Below are positions 1 to 11,292 of a DNA stretch of 64,000 bases, in pieces. A model generated the notes under the pieces. The model was not told where the DNA came from and did not search any database. It was given only the letters and a program-made list of their open reading frames with translations. Source of the DNA: Linepithema humile. Its lineage: Eukaryota > Arthropoda > Insecta > Hymenoptera > Formicidae. The translations under genes were made by a program, and so were the position numbers. The stretch's first letter is position 1, and every line of letters begins with the position of its first letter. The stretch is from NCBI RefSeq assembly GCF_040581485.1, contig NC_090129.1:730501-794500 (forward strand). Direction: 5' to 3'.

Positions 1-537
1 CTAAGAAGAAAGAAAAAAATATATATTCTTATGCAAATACATGTATTGTAATTTGCCAAAAGTGTCAGTTTGAATAAAATTTTGAAGATATAGAAAATTA
101 ACTCCAATTAGAAATAATATTCTTTACGTTTCTATTTATCTTTTAAAAATAACATTTTATCCTAAATATTAAATTTGTTTCTTCATGCATTTTGTTCAAA
201 CCACAGTGCTCTGAAATCTCATTTGCATAACTCTCTGGTGCTCAATCATTAAACTTTTATTTAAAATTTACTTATAAATTAATAACAATCAATAGTCTCT
301 TAACTCTGAGACTAATTTTGGATTAGACTTTTCAAGAATAATTGAGCATATCTTTGTTTTGGACTTGTTTTATATGTTTATGTTTTATTCGAATTGATAA
401 GATCCGGCCGGCGGTGTTACTTAAGTGGGCATTTAACATAACCTATACGATCTTTCATAAAAAAACCGGTGCGAAAGACGATAAAAGCTTTAGAGAAAAG
501 AAATTTGTATCTGTTATGAAAATTAGTCGAGATATAC

Positions 538-675
538 CTTTGTCATGGGACGACATTTTTCCTTTTTGTTATCTTTGGTTTTTCCAACATCCAATGAATT
601 GATCTGTACATCGTTTTGCACAGAACAGCTGTCGTTTTGTACAGAATTCTCAGATTGTTGAGTTTCCTCGATCAT
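538..675 (-). CDS. First coding exon of an unrecognised minus-strand gene (partial)
   Basis: The reverse strand carries ATG at 675-673 in a good context (CAAAATGAT), followed by 46 codons that end at AAG|GTATAT, a plausible splice donor at 537-536. The peptide starts MIEETQQSENSVQND and ends KKEKCRPMTK. It is hydrophilic and contains the short motif SVQND twice. Without splicing the frame stops four codons later. Further exons would lie at lower coordinates and mostly outside the window; I could not place a second exon with confidence. It sits head-to-head with SUZ12, about 500 bases away, so the two may share a promoter. I do not recognise the family. The evidence is the start context, the donor and the position, so the call is moderate. 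Confidence 0.5.
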
Positions 676-1180
676 TTTGACTCACACAACATACGCGCAA
701 AACGACTAGTCAAAATTCAAGAGACGTTTGTCGCCCAACAACTTGAGCGACTCAAAATAACAACGTAAAGCGTGTAATTTTGCGCTCAAGATGAAGAGAA
801 AAGATTTCTCTGCGTTTACACAATTATTGCAGCCATCTTAACTCGGTCCACTGCAAAACGGGAGTAAGGAGGAGTCAGTTGTTTAGCAATTTCATGATAA
901 TACGAAGCGTGCGATCAATCGATTACCGTCCGAGAACGCGTTCACTGTGCTCCTATCAGTTTATACAGTCTGAGAGTTCACCCATCTTAGTATGTCGCAT
1001 AGTTCATAAGGATGTGTTATATGACGCGCCGTAAGAGAACGCGTCAATCGCTGTGGGCCGCCGAGCGCCGCAGTTTTCGCGCGGGGCGGGTGTTGTCGTT
1101 TGTCGCAGACTTTCGCGCGACCGTGAAGTGGAGTTTCCGCGGGGGGAAGTTTGTGCCGTGCACGGAGGGACCGCGCGAAA
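676..1180. promoter_or_regulatory. Probable bidirectional promoter and SUZ12 5' UTR
   Basis: This 505-base stretch separates the start codons of the minus-strand gene and SUZ12. The right half (about 1010-1180) is GC- and CpG-rich, unlike the AT-rich surroundings, as expected for a 5' leader. Long open frames on both strands across 1004-1625 come from that GC-rich composition and continue into intron 1, so I do not treat them as genes. No TATA box was evident. Confidence 0.45.
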
Positions 1181-4100
1181 ATGCCGCCGAAGAAGCGGGA
1201 GAAGGATCTCGATGGACAGAAGGGGCCACGTATGGATCAGATTCAGGCTGATCACGAGCTGTTTCTGCAAGCCTTTGAAAGTAAGTGAAAAACACCTCGA
1301 GTCTTTTCTGCACGGCCCGTTTTATTGGATATCGCTTGTCGCGATAAGTGTTCCAACGTTCCGCAGCAACAATCTGCCCGATGACCCTATCAAGAAAGGC
1401 GCGCGATGCCCCCGTGAGCATCACCCGTTCGTTATCTCGCTCGCCACCGCCGCCGTGACCGAACCTAACCCCGTTCGTCGTGAACGACTCGGGCGCCCGC
1501 CGTGGCGCGCGTCGGTTCGCAATATTCCGCGCCCTCCGTCTCTTCCAAAACGCGCGAACACCTGTCATCCGTTCTCCCATCACGAGACGCTCGCGTTTAG
1601 TCGCGGATCAGATCATGCGGTATGATTTTCGATTTTAGTTGCGAGTATTTTTTTTTTCTGCAGAAATATTGCCTACCCGCTCTTTCTGGGAATGCTCGCA
1701 AAAAATGGGAGTAAAAAATGGGTACTTTCGAATGTAGCTCGTGAACTGGGAAAACCGAGGCTCCTTGACGCAAATTTAATATTTCCTTATAATTAGCAGT
1801 ATTAGCAGAAAGATTTATTCTAATGTGTAAGAAAAAAAATTAATTCATTCGCCAATGTTGCACATCCGCGCCAAAATAAGTTGTGTAGCATATCTGATCC
1901 CATTCTTATATGCAGACGAACATACTTCAATTTTATTATTTTTTAAGTATTCCTCAGAAAGCTCTTTTTGCAATTATTAATTTTGTGAACATTAAAAAAA
2001 AAAATATGGGATCAGAGGAGTTTAACCTGCTGTCGTCGTAACAACAGGGTGGCAGGCGTCTCGAAAAATTCGAGTTAAACCCGTTCATCATCTCCCATTT
2101 GATACCTCGAAGGATCGTCTTCTCCTTCACTTTGCGTTGCCTTTAAATCCCAAGCCGTGTATTTTAAATTCGAGAAAGTATTCAACTTTGAAGCCATCTA
2201 GGGACTCAGTCTCGTACTAATATAGGAGGAAAAAAGAGGAAAATATCCGTTCTTTACAAGAGCAAATATGCAACAAGCTTAATTTTTGTAAAATCAATAA
2301 AATGGCCGCTGATTTTACATAATGATAAATATAATTTATTTTTATGATTATTTATACTCTTTATGTGTATGCAATAATTATATAACAAATACTTACTTGT
2401 TTTCCCTTTTTTTTAGTTACATTTTATCAAAGTTTGAACATATAATTGAATAGAGAATTTAAAAAAAAAATTTAAGCATAAACGATAAATTTAATTCATC
2501 TGAATACTGCTTCTGATGTAAAAATTATTGGAGAAAAATGATTAAGATATAATGAGAAAAATACATTTTATTTTAAATATTATTACTTCTGATGACGATA
2601 TACATATATCTTAATACTTCTATTTTTAATTTTAATATTTTTTTTTGCAGAACCAACGCAGATTTACCGATTCCTCCGCACAAGAAATCTAATCTCAGTG
2701 AGTAACTAATTTCTTATTTCTATTCTTTATTTCCTTATAGTCTTAGCGTTGCCCTCAAAGTGTTATTTACGTTTTTTTTTTTCATTTTTATTATATACGA
2801 GTATATATAATTCGAAAACGCGTTTGGTGTAATAAAAGTTTTGAACAAAACAAGATACAAAAATAGATACTCAAAATGCTATGCGCATTCAAAATTTGTC
2901 AAGCATTTATCTCATCAGGTAAGTTGATATATGTTTCTTTGATTCCGTTATTTCAGTTATAGTTTATGCATGTTTCTCAAAATTTGTACAGTATGATAAG
3001 TATGACATTTTTTTAAGTGCAAAATATTGTATGTAAAAGTTGAAATTATTTAAGAATCACGAGTATTCTGCCCGACGATGACGAATGTATATTAAAACCT
3101 AATGTTTCTTTTTAGCCAATATTTCTGTACAGAAACCTAACGTATATGCGGCAACGTATGTCGAGAAGTCACAAATCGCGGCGAGGATTTAAGGTCGATA
3201 TGATTCTGGATAAATTAATAGCGAAAAAGAAGCAAGAACAGAATCTCGGCATTCGTGGATACATGACTCTTACGTTTCTAGGATTTTATGACAAAAGAGG
3301 TACAATCTCAGTTACGCTGCCTTCTCTCTGTGCGCCTGAAAAAAAAAAAAAGTTGTACTGATAGTTTGCAAGATATTTTATGCAATGTGTGACATAAAGC
3401 TGTGATATGTGATTGTAGTCGAGGTATCGCAGGATCCCGTCAAAGTGGAAACGTTGTTGTTGAAAATTTGCCACAAGAAAAGGAAAGATGTGAGCTCGCC
3501 AATCATGCAGGTGGGTGTGATGTTAATTCAGTTCGAAGCACAGTCAGTGTGTGTAAAGGGCTGGAGTCGGGTTCGGATTAAAAGATACGGCGTTTCGTTC
3601 AGGTCTCGATCGGCACGAGTGAGGTCCCGATCAATCCCTCCGACAGTCAGCCTCCGCCGAAAGCGCCCACGGTTTCCATACCCAATGAATCATTCAGCTT
3701 GAACAATGGTCACATAGCGAAGACTTACATGCTTTTGCTCAGGGTTTACTGCGTGTCTAACAACGGCTGCCTTATAACTAACTGTGATTTAGAAGGTACG
3801 TGAGCATAATTGGTTCACAAAATGTGTCTAAAACCGCGTCTCTTACAGAACCAGCTCAAAAGCGTCGTAAATCATCGACGGGCTCGATAAAAATGAACGG
3901 CGAGGAGATGAAACAGTACGGCTCGGAGCTTACCGTGTACGACAAGCACAATCGGTGTTTGTTAACGGACGGCGAGTATGAGCTTGGCCTGCAAGAGCTG
4001 CAGAACAACATTCGGTTCAGCCCGAAGAAGCACAGTTCTTGGGAGACGGTGGTCGACATCAAGGACTGCGAGCCGTTCGAGATGTTCCGGCAAGGGCCGA

Positions 4101-5992
4101 CGTTGAAGTTCCGGTTGAGCTGGACGACGGAACCGAGCGACGATCTCGTGGACAGACCGATGCCGATACCCCAGATACCGAACGGCGACAATAAAGAGAA
4201 TAGATCGGCGAACGGTCAGTTCTCGTAGTTATCGCGCCGCAGTTAGTAACGCGCATACATATATCGCGGGCATAAACGTGTTGCGTTATCTTTTCAGCTG
4301 GTATTGAGCGTTCCTCTACTGTAAATCACAATAATAATAGCACGAACCATAACAATAACGCAACACTGCCAACGCCTAGTCCGCTGACCCCCTCGTCGAG
4401 AATGAGCGTCTCTAACGAGAAGGTGGACGCTAACGCAAACGGGACTCAGCAGATAGTCTATCAATTTTTGTACAACAATAACAGTCGGCAGCAGACGGAG
4501 GCCTGCGAAGACCTACACTGCCCCTGGTGCTCGCTGGACTGCGGCAAACTATACTCGCTTCTCAAGCACCTAAAGCTATGTCATCCGCGATTCACATTCA
4601 CATACGTGGTAAGCGCGATTTACATTAACACGGTTTACGTAGTAAGTATAATAACATGTTTACGCAATATCGCATCAACGGAAAGTATTACAAAGTATTT
4701 TTAGATTTCTAAATATTTTTACCAATTTTTCACATATATTTTTTCGACGCTGCGTTCTGTCGGTATCCTTCCAAATACATGTCACGTGATATATTGTAGG
4801 ATTGCAGACTCCGTGCTTTTTCGCGAAGCAGCGATGATACGAATAATGCTTCCGAAAGGTCGCGGCTTTGCAATACTTTTCATTGGTGCACCCAATGTGT
4901 GTGTGTGTGTGCGATAAGCACGCGTTTTGAGAGAAATAAACGGTCGACTCGATTGGACGTCGAGACAATTGTAATTGTCACTGTGCTACATGCGCTTTAC
5001 TTTTTCAGCCAATTCCACAAGGTGCCCGAATAGACGTAGCAATAAACGAATGCTATGATGGTTCGTATGCAGGTAGTCCTCACGAATTAATTTCGCAACC
5101 ATCTAGTGTACCTTTTTCAAGGACAGGGCCAACCAGACGCACGAGCGTGACGAATATCCTGGTGTGTCGTCCGAAGAGAACGAAACCGAGCCTATCGGAG
5201 TTTTTGGAGCTCGACGAGAACGAGTTCGAGAGTCAGAGGCCTTACATCACCGGCCATAATAGGTGGGTGATCGCGGAAAATGATTGTTCACATCTCGATT
5301 TCGCTAACAAGACACTTTCCTTCAGACTGTATCATCACACTGTTACCTGCCTGCCTATATACCCCAAAGAGATGGACGTCGATTCCGAGGGCGAGAACGA
5401 CCCCAAGTGGCTGCAAACGAAAACGATGATGATGATCGACGACTTTACAGACGTGAACGAGGGCGAGAAGGAGCTGATGAAGATGTGGAACTTGCATGTG
5501 ATGAAGCACGGATACGTGGGGGACTGCCAGATACCACTAGCTTGCCAAATGTTCTTAGAGTGTAAGGGGAAGGAGCTGCTTATGAAGAATCTGTACCGCA
5601 ACTTCGTGTTGCACATGTGCAGTCTGTTCGACTTCGGTCTGATCAGTCCGGTGATACTATATCAGACCATCCAGAAGCTGCAGGAGATCATGAAGGAGGG
5701 CGGCGAAGACGGTGACGAGCGTAAAGTGTTGCAGAAGTCACACGAGGCCCAGGTGGAGCATTGGTGGATCTCGGGCGCGCAGGCGCATTCGGCGCAGCAG
5801 GACGCGTCCAAGGCCGGCAATGCGATCCACGGTGTGGCGGGAGGCGTCAAGATCAACTTCAGCAACGACGGCTCGACAAGCTCAACGACGAACGCCAGAC
5901 GAAAGACGACGAACGCCGCCATGCCGCTGGGCTCGCCCAGCACGCAGAATATGAAGAGCGCGATGCATAGCAGTGTGCACAACGGTACGTAA
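1181..5992 (+). CDS. Su(z)12: Polycomb repressive complex 2 subunit SUZ12
   Basis: Core PRC2 subunit that holds EZH2/E(z) and the histone-binding subunits together for H3K27 methylation in the nucleus. Exons: 1181-1280, 2651-2697, 3116-3299, 3419-3510, 3603-3795, 3849-4214, 4298-4608, 5009-5262, 5326-5992; the joined frame gives 737 aa, against 739 in human. Family landmarks in order: ADHELFLQAFE near residue 25, PTQIYRFLRTRNLI across exons 1-2, ICHKKRKDVS near 130, FYQFLYNNN-like YQFLYNNNSRQQTEA, one C2H2 zinc finger (CPWCSLDCGKLYSLLKHLKLCH, split here as CPWCSLDC then HLKLCH) near 410-430, and the VEFS box (RIDVAINECYDGSYAG through WNLHVMKHG) in exons 8-9. The start is the first ATG in frame with the conserved N terminus. 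The tail after VEFS is Ala/Ser/Asn-rich. Intron 8 (63 nt) is open in frame, and a donor-like GTACGTAAG overlaps the stop; see findings. Confidence 0.95.
1281..2650. other. SUZ12 intron 1
   Basis: This 1.37 kb intron begins GTAAGTG and ends TTTTTTGCAG. The first 350 bases remain GC-rich; the rest is AT-rich. I see no second gene or repeat in it. Confidence 0.8.
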
Positions 5993-7034
5993 GCGCGCGA
6001 GCCAGCATCGACGGCGCGCGCGCCGTCATCGTCGTCCTTTCGTCGAGCAGCGGACTTGCTCACGAAACAGTTCGATATGGAATTCCGGAATTTGTCGGTG
6101 AAGAATTCCATCGTTCTTCGACGCCGCAGCGCACCGCGAGGAAAGCAAAAAAACGGTGCGTTTGACGAGTGCAGAGAAGCGAACCCTCGAACGATTCAAC
6201 ATCGGGCCGGCGCAAAAGTACAAACTCTGTAGTGCAAGTGAGCGGAGAGAGTCACGCGACACGACCCTCCTCCGACGATTAAAGGTCGGATGGCAAGCTG
6301 GCGATAGTGCGAACACCACTGAAACACACCGAGCATTCGCCGGCGACAATTGGACGCGACGCCGGCGGCGAGCGATCATCACCACCGCCGCCAGTCAAAA
6401 AAACCAGTCAAAAAACGTCCCCGCCGAACGGAGGTAGCTCTCGGTCGCCGCTACTACTCGTCGGTTGTAGTAAAACTGATTTCGCGCGATTTCTAATGCG
6501 AATTGTACTTTCTTCTTCTTTTTTTTGTACAGTATTTGTTGCAAGTAAAAAAATATAAGTAAGATGCAATTGAAATTATTAAATAAAACGAATAATTATT
6601 ATTCTGTTAAATCGAGTTTCGAGATTTAATTTAACGCTTGATAATTACGTAGATGAATTGGAAAATAGAGAATTAACGGGAGGATATCCGGCGAACGATT
6701 CTATCCTGATCGCCTCTGTATTGAATATTGAATTCCGATCGTGTGAATCCGTATTGAAACAATCAAGTAGATGCTTCCCGAGTAGGCATGCGATTTTCTC
6801 TTTTTTTTGTCTAGTCAGTTTACTATTTCATATTTTTTTTAAACCTTTTATAATTAATAGCATTCTCCATAGACTTTGGTATATCCACGACCACCCCATG
6901 AAACTTGTGCGACGCATCGCTATACGAGACGTAACGCAGAATCATTTATCACGCGCGAGTTACAAAGACGGAAAACAAAAAGGATCTCAGGATTAAAGAA
7001 TTGACTCCGGAGAGGACCTGGCGCGAATGAAGTG

Positions 7035-7057
7035 TGAGAGAGAGAGAGAGAGAGAGA
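7035..7057. repeat. (GA)n microsatellite
   Basis: About eleven perfect GA units, followed by AT-rich sequence. It lies in the spacer downstream of SUZ12. Confidence 0.9.
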
Positions 7058-7286
7058 ATTTTTAGTTATATGTTTCCGCATGCGAGATCAAACCGAGATC
7101 GCGAGATGTCTTTCTACACCCGATAGATTATTCTTTTATACGGCAAAGTGACGTACTTTATGGTGGATTAATTGTAGCCGGACATTACGGATTATTCATT
7201 GTCCCGAGTCAGATCGGTTGCGGGACGAAGGTGGGCGCTGAATGATGAAAAATGCGGTATAATCGTCTACAAGATTTCTGACATTG

Positions 7287-7360
7287 CACACACCCACACA
7301 CACACATACAAACAAAAATCCACACACACACACACAAACACCCACACATATACACACAGC
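7287..7360. repeat. (CA)n-rich microsatellite
   Basis: Interrupted CACA runs with CCCACA and ATACA variants over about 70 bases. Intergenic. Confidence 0.85.
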
Positions 7361-8384
7361 TCAGTCTAAATGAAAATCTGTGAGGCTGTAAATTATACTT
7401 TACATTTTCTACATCGAGAAAGAAAGAGAGAGAGAGAGAGATGAATCGGTAGAATAAAAGTGCCTTTTACCAAACCAAGCGCGGGTCTGAATTCGAGGAT
7501 GACGATCTAGGAAATATCGAGCGTCGTTCGATACTCGCGGAATTATACTCGTCTTACACCAGTGTGCTCGATCGTCGTTTCCTTCCGTGTGCCGCAACTT
7601 GCGGCGGTTCAGACCTTCAAGTATATATATCATACTAGGAACTGTTATGAATTTTGCGTGTAACATATGCAACTTATACTGCCGTGGTCGTTCGAAGAAG
7701 AGCTTACATTCCCTTATACATACTCTATCTTCTTTATATTATAGATAGTCTAATGAAATTTTTTAATCCTAGATGCGCCGGACGGGCCACGCCGGGGCAC
7801 TTAAGTTCGACGGAATTATCGTTCTCTTCGAGCGACTTTCAATTCACTGTCCAATATTATCTATGGTAGGTTGTAAATAGGAAAGTAAACGATGAAATAA
7901 ACACGCGGACGTGAAAAATATACATTAACGTGGCTGTCATTTTCACCACGAGATCCGAAATGTATCTTCGCTTTTCCGTTCGTTCAATCCTTAGATTACC
8001 ACTCCTCGATTTTGTGAAGCGGTATAACCCGCGGTGATAATCCAAGGATTTGAAAGGAAAAGGATTTTTAGATAATATTCTAGCTTTAAATATCCCGTTT
8101 AAATATAAATCACGCTAAATTTTTTTATTGTTTTACATATATATGTATCGCTGTAAGACGCTCAAGAAGCGATTTGTTTTTTAACAGACCGCCGTCATTT
8201 TTGACTAACTCAATAACAATGATGTTTCGTTACACAAATACAACATCTCTACGAAGATCCTAATTTGTTGATTCGGCAATTTTAAGCTGTCCCCGTAATA
8301 TTTCGCCGTGAATATTCCATGTAATATATTATGTATTATTGTAGTGTGTTATTAGCGTACGTTATTAAGTATGTGAACTGTTCA

Positions 8385-9487
8385 CTATGCATACGCAATA
8401 GACTTCATATTGTTTTGTATTTTCATTAAAACCAAATGTTTGACTCTATCATATCTGAAGTAGCGTGGAAAGTCTATGTTTATATAATCTACAGACCAAT
8501 TTGTACTTCTATACTTTTCGATGCAGCGTAGAAATTCCTCGTACATCGGAGCGGTGGTGTCCAGATCGGCGATGGTGAAGACGTATCGCTTCTCCAGCGC
8601 GACGTAAACGATTTTCCTCTTTTTCGTACACAGAAGTTTCGACAATGTGCGGACGAATCCATCCGTGATTTTCTCATCGTAAATTACTATCAGTCAAAGA
8701 AAGAAATATCATCTTTTTATCTCTTTTACACTAGAATTATCAATCTTACCATCCGCAGCCAGTATGACGTTTGCGCCTTGTAATCTCTTCTCCAACTTTT
8801 TCGACCACTCCAAGTTCAAAAAGTTTACCTCCTCGACGTGATAACCGGACTTAATGTATGTGTGATTCCTCAGAAAATTCCGCTCAATTAGATTCAATAT
8901 GCCACCCACGCTAATATCTGAAATATTGATGAATCAATAAGATTGAGATTTTCAACAGGAGCTCGGAACATTGCTCTTACCTGTACAAATGACTTCTTTA
9001 GCCAAGTAGCTTGCCACAATGCCGGTCAGCCCGACTCCGGAGCCCAATTCCAGAATTGTTTGGTCCTTGAATAAATCTGGATACGATAGAATATAGTCGG
9101 CCAGCAAGAGAGCACCTCTCCACACTTGCAAGCCGACTAAATTCAGCTCCGTGGATACGCTATGCTCTGTAAACACAATTTGAATGTGCGTTGCGTACAC
9201 AACATGGCGTTGATTTATCTCGTACCTATGAGAATTATTCCTTCTCGGTCCCTTTCTATATCTAGATCCTCATCGCTATCGTAATTTAGTGCTTCGGTTT
9301 GCGAGTCGATCATGTAAGACGGGCACTTAAAAGCGAACTTGGTCACAGCATCTGGAATCAATTTCGCTCTACAATACATGCGTTCGTATGCTATTCGGAG
9401 ACTGAAATATTGCAACTTACTGCCATCGTCAAGCTTCTCAGAAATGTCATCGTTTTCCGTATATATTTCCGACGTTATTTTATGCAT
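8385..9487 (-). CDS. Mettl22: METTL22-like protein methyltransferase
   Basis: Seven-beta-strand SAM-dependent methyltransferase of the lysine-methyltransferase group; human METTL22 methylates Kin17. Reverse-strand exons: 9487-9226, 9166-8981, 8917-8750, 8686-8385, joined to 305 aa. The junction of exons 1 and 2 rebuilds the conserved IEHSVSTEL...VGLQVWRGALLLADYIL block that precedes motif I. Motif I, LELGSGVGLTGIVA, is near residues 126-139. The exon 2-3 junction gives CTDIS (acidic motif II), and exon 3 ends ILAADV (post I), followed by IYDEKITDGFV. The start ATG at 9487 opens the exon with no longer in-frame option seen. Exon 1 includes a GTAAGT and several AG dinucleotides, so a short extra intron cannot be excluded, but the unspliced frame is open. 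The N terminus is less conserved and shorter than human (404 aa). Confidence 0.85.
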
Positions 9488-10346
9488 CTTAACAGATAAT
9501 AGAACATTAACGATTATTTATCTTTTTAAATTGTTTTTTAATATTACTGACTGAATGTTAACTTATCTAAGATTATTATTATACATCACAGTTTTTTAAA
9601 GAATATAATCGTTACAAATATCACAGATTTTTGAACAATGAGCAAAATTATACACAGTATGAAAAATCACAATTGCTGTATACTCATCGTGTTGCACTCG
9701 TAAAGCACAAATCCGCTTGCACAAAAGTATACATTAATAATCGGAAGCGTAACGAAACGGCTCGACTTGAACGCGTGAGATTAATGCGCGAAAATAAATC
9801 GGGAAGTGACATTGCGCCGTGACGCTTGTCGCACGATAATGAAGCGTGTCGCAACCGACCAATATTACAGCCTTGCAGCTGTATTTATTTCTGTCTTGGA
9901 ATTGGTGTCTTAACAATTACATAATCTATAATCTTATGCCATCAAGTTGCCTCTATTATTGAATAATGATGAGTTTACAAATCAGACATTATGCTGTTAG
10001 AAATTTTCTGCTCATTGTGTAAAAACTTCCCAATTGCTTGTTGTAAAAGTGTTATTATTTAGAGACAAAAATGTGTAATGTGATCTTGGAAATAATGAGA
10101 AATATGTATAGAAATAAGAAGCAATGTGATATTGTGCGAGTATCCTTCATCGTCAAATCTGCAGTCTCTAAATACTGTGAAACCATGTCTTATATCCTTA
10201 ATTTCTTCCACTTCTAGAGCTAATCATCTGCATTTTAGCATCCTTGCATTATATGAAAAACAAGAATACAGAAATACAAGATCTCAAGCATGCTAATATA
10301 CATTAGTTATTAAATTATGCTTTAATCTGCTTAAGTAACTCGGTTG
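9488..10346. other. Spacer: METTL22 leader and 3' side of a possible minus-strand transcript
   Basis: AT-rich DNA upstream of METTL22 and downstream of the small reverse-strand ORF. No feature beyond that is supported; a 63-codon forward frame at 9631-9822 has no recognisable content. Confidence 0.4.
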
Positions 10347-10454
10347 TTACACCTTGGATTGTGTTTTGGGCGAGCAAACATTGCGTCGTTTCCTCAAGGA
10401 CAAGGTCTTGGTATTCTCCTTCCTCGCAGCATTTTTGTCAGCTGTGCTTGTCAT
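10347..10454 (-). CDS. Possible small basic protein, 35 aa
   Basis: On the reverse strand ATG (10454-10452, context CAAAATGAC) opens 35 codons rich in Lys/Arg/Thr (MTSTADKNAARKENTK, then LSLRKRR), ending at TAA. An acceptor-like TTTGTGTAG lies about 25 bases upstream, so this could be the coding part of a two-exon transcript. Another reverse frame of the same DNA, ending at 10315, reads EEGEYQDLVLEETTQ...TELLKQIKA and also looks protein-like, but it lacks an obvious start. I do not recognise either peptide. The sequence here is less AT-rich than its flanks. Which frame is used, if any, cannot be settled from the sequence. Confidence 0.3.
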   Translation of the reverse strand: MTSTADKNAARKENTKTLSLRKRRNVCSPKTQSKV

Positions 10455-10738
10455 TTTGCCATCCCTTCAACCGTGCAACTACACAAATGATAACAAATTA
10501 AAATAATAATTTTTTAATCTATCTAAATTTCAGTCTAAATTATTTCATTAATTCACGAGTTTCTGCAATATTTACAAGCCTTGTCGATTCTAAGTTTGTT
10601 AATTAATTTTTCTTCTACTTTCAGCTGCATTGTCAAATTGTCAATATTATTCAACTGTGCGGCGCCATTTTGACGCCGACGTTCTCAAGAACTATATAAT
10701 CAATAGTCGAACTCAATCGATAAGATAGCGACGTTCCC

Positions 10739-10746
10739 TATCGATA
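10739..10746. promoter_or_regulatory. DRE-type palindrome TATCGATA
   Basis: The exact 8-base DREF/DRE consensus, with a second ATCGATA about 22 bases to the left. In Drosophila such sites mark housekeeping promoters. It lies between the small minus-strand ORF and PDI, so it could serve either. Confidence 0.5.
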
Positions 10747-10944
10747 GAGGGTATTCGAAATCGCAGACGGTAATTTGTCACTGAAACCGGTGAAATTAGA
10801 AATCACATTTGTAAAGAAACGATTTAACTTAAAGTCGCATACTTGTCCTCATTTGTGTTATCTTTCGATCCGCAGTGTTGATAGACATCGAAACAATCAT
10901 CAAACCGGCGGTTATCTCTCGGCGCGGGGAAAAATCTTCGGTGT

Positions 10945-10951
10945 TGACGTG
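10945..10951 (+). promoter_or_regulatory. UPRE-like core TGACGTG
   Basis: Matches the core of the XBP1/ATF6 unfolded-protein-response element (TGACGTGG/A), here followed by C. It lies 41 bases upstream of the ERSE and about 340 bases upstream of the PDI start codon. Confidence 0.45.
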
Positions 10952-10991
10952 CCCGAGGATGAGACGGCATGGCCGATTGTGGTCGGCTCAG

Positions 10992-11010
10992 CCAATCAGC
11001 GACACCCACG
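10992..11010 (+). promoter_or_regulatory. ER stress response element (ERSE) of PDI
   Basis: CCAAT at 10992-10996, exactly nine bases, then CCACG at 11006-11010. This is the complete ERSE consensus CCAAT-N9-CCACG bound by NF-Y with ATF6/XBP1. It lies about 280 bases upstream of the PDI ATG, in the sense orientation, which is where such an element is expected for an ER chaperone. Confidence 0.75.
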
Positions 11011-11292
11011 ATGAGGACGGTGCCACGCGTATGAAAGCGCGATTCCAACGCGAGACCGCAACTCGCCGACGCAGCGTCGCGTTCGCTCATTCATCGCGTG
11101 CGTTCCTCGTGTGGATGGTGTCTTCCTCGCCTTACCGTCCTCATCACTGTCGTCGTCGTCGTCAGCGAGTCAGGTCGTATTTTGACTCAACTAACCGAGA
11201 GAACCGAGTGGAGGAGACAGCGTTCCGTACGTCTCGTCGGGAATCCTAGAGTGAGAGAGAGAGTGAGAGGGATATATATATCCGAAAACAAT

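Larger units (their letters stand above)
5993..8384. other. Convergent spacer: SUZ12 3' UTR and METTL22 3' side
   Basis: SUZ12 ends at 5992. A candidate polyadenylation signal AATAAA lies at 6592-6597. The rest is unique AT-rich sequence with (GA)n at 7035-7057 and 7427-7441 and a CA-rich tract at 7287-7360. On the reverse strand a TTTATT near 8125 could be the METTL22 poly(A) signal. GC-rich open frames at 6026-6560 could hold an alternative SUZ12 end (see findings). No independent gene is supported. Confidence 0.6.
10455..11292. promoter_or_regulatory. Promoter region and 5' UTR of PDI
   Basis: This region holds the control elements listed separately: a DRE-type TATCGATA at 10739, a UPRE core at 10945 and a complete ERSE at 10992. 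Sequence from about 10890 is GC-rich and gives overlapping open frames on both strands that are not genes. A (GA)n-rich leader segment precedes the PDI start at 11293. Confidence 0.6.

Noticed and set aside
342..602. 86-codon forward frame near the left edge
   Set aside because: It overlaps the better-supported reverse-strand exon at 538-675 and resembles no protein.
1004..1625. Long overlapping open frames on both strands around SUZ12 exon 1
   Set aside because: GC-rich DNA gives few stops; the frames cross the exon 1 donor and encode Arg-rich sequence without domains.
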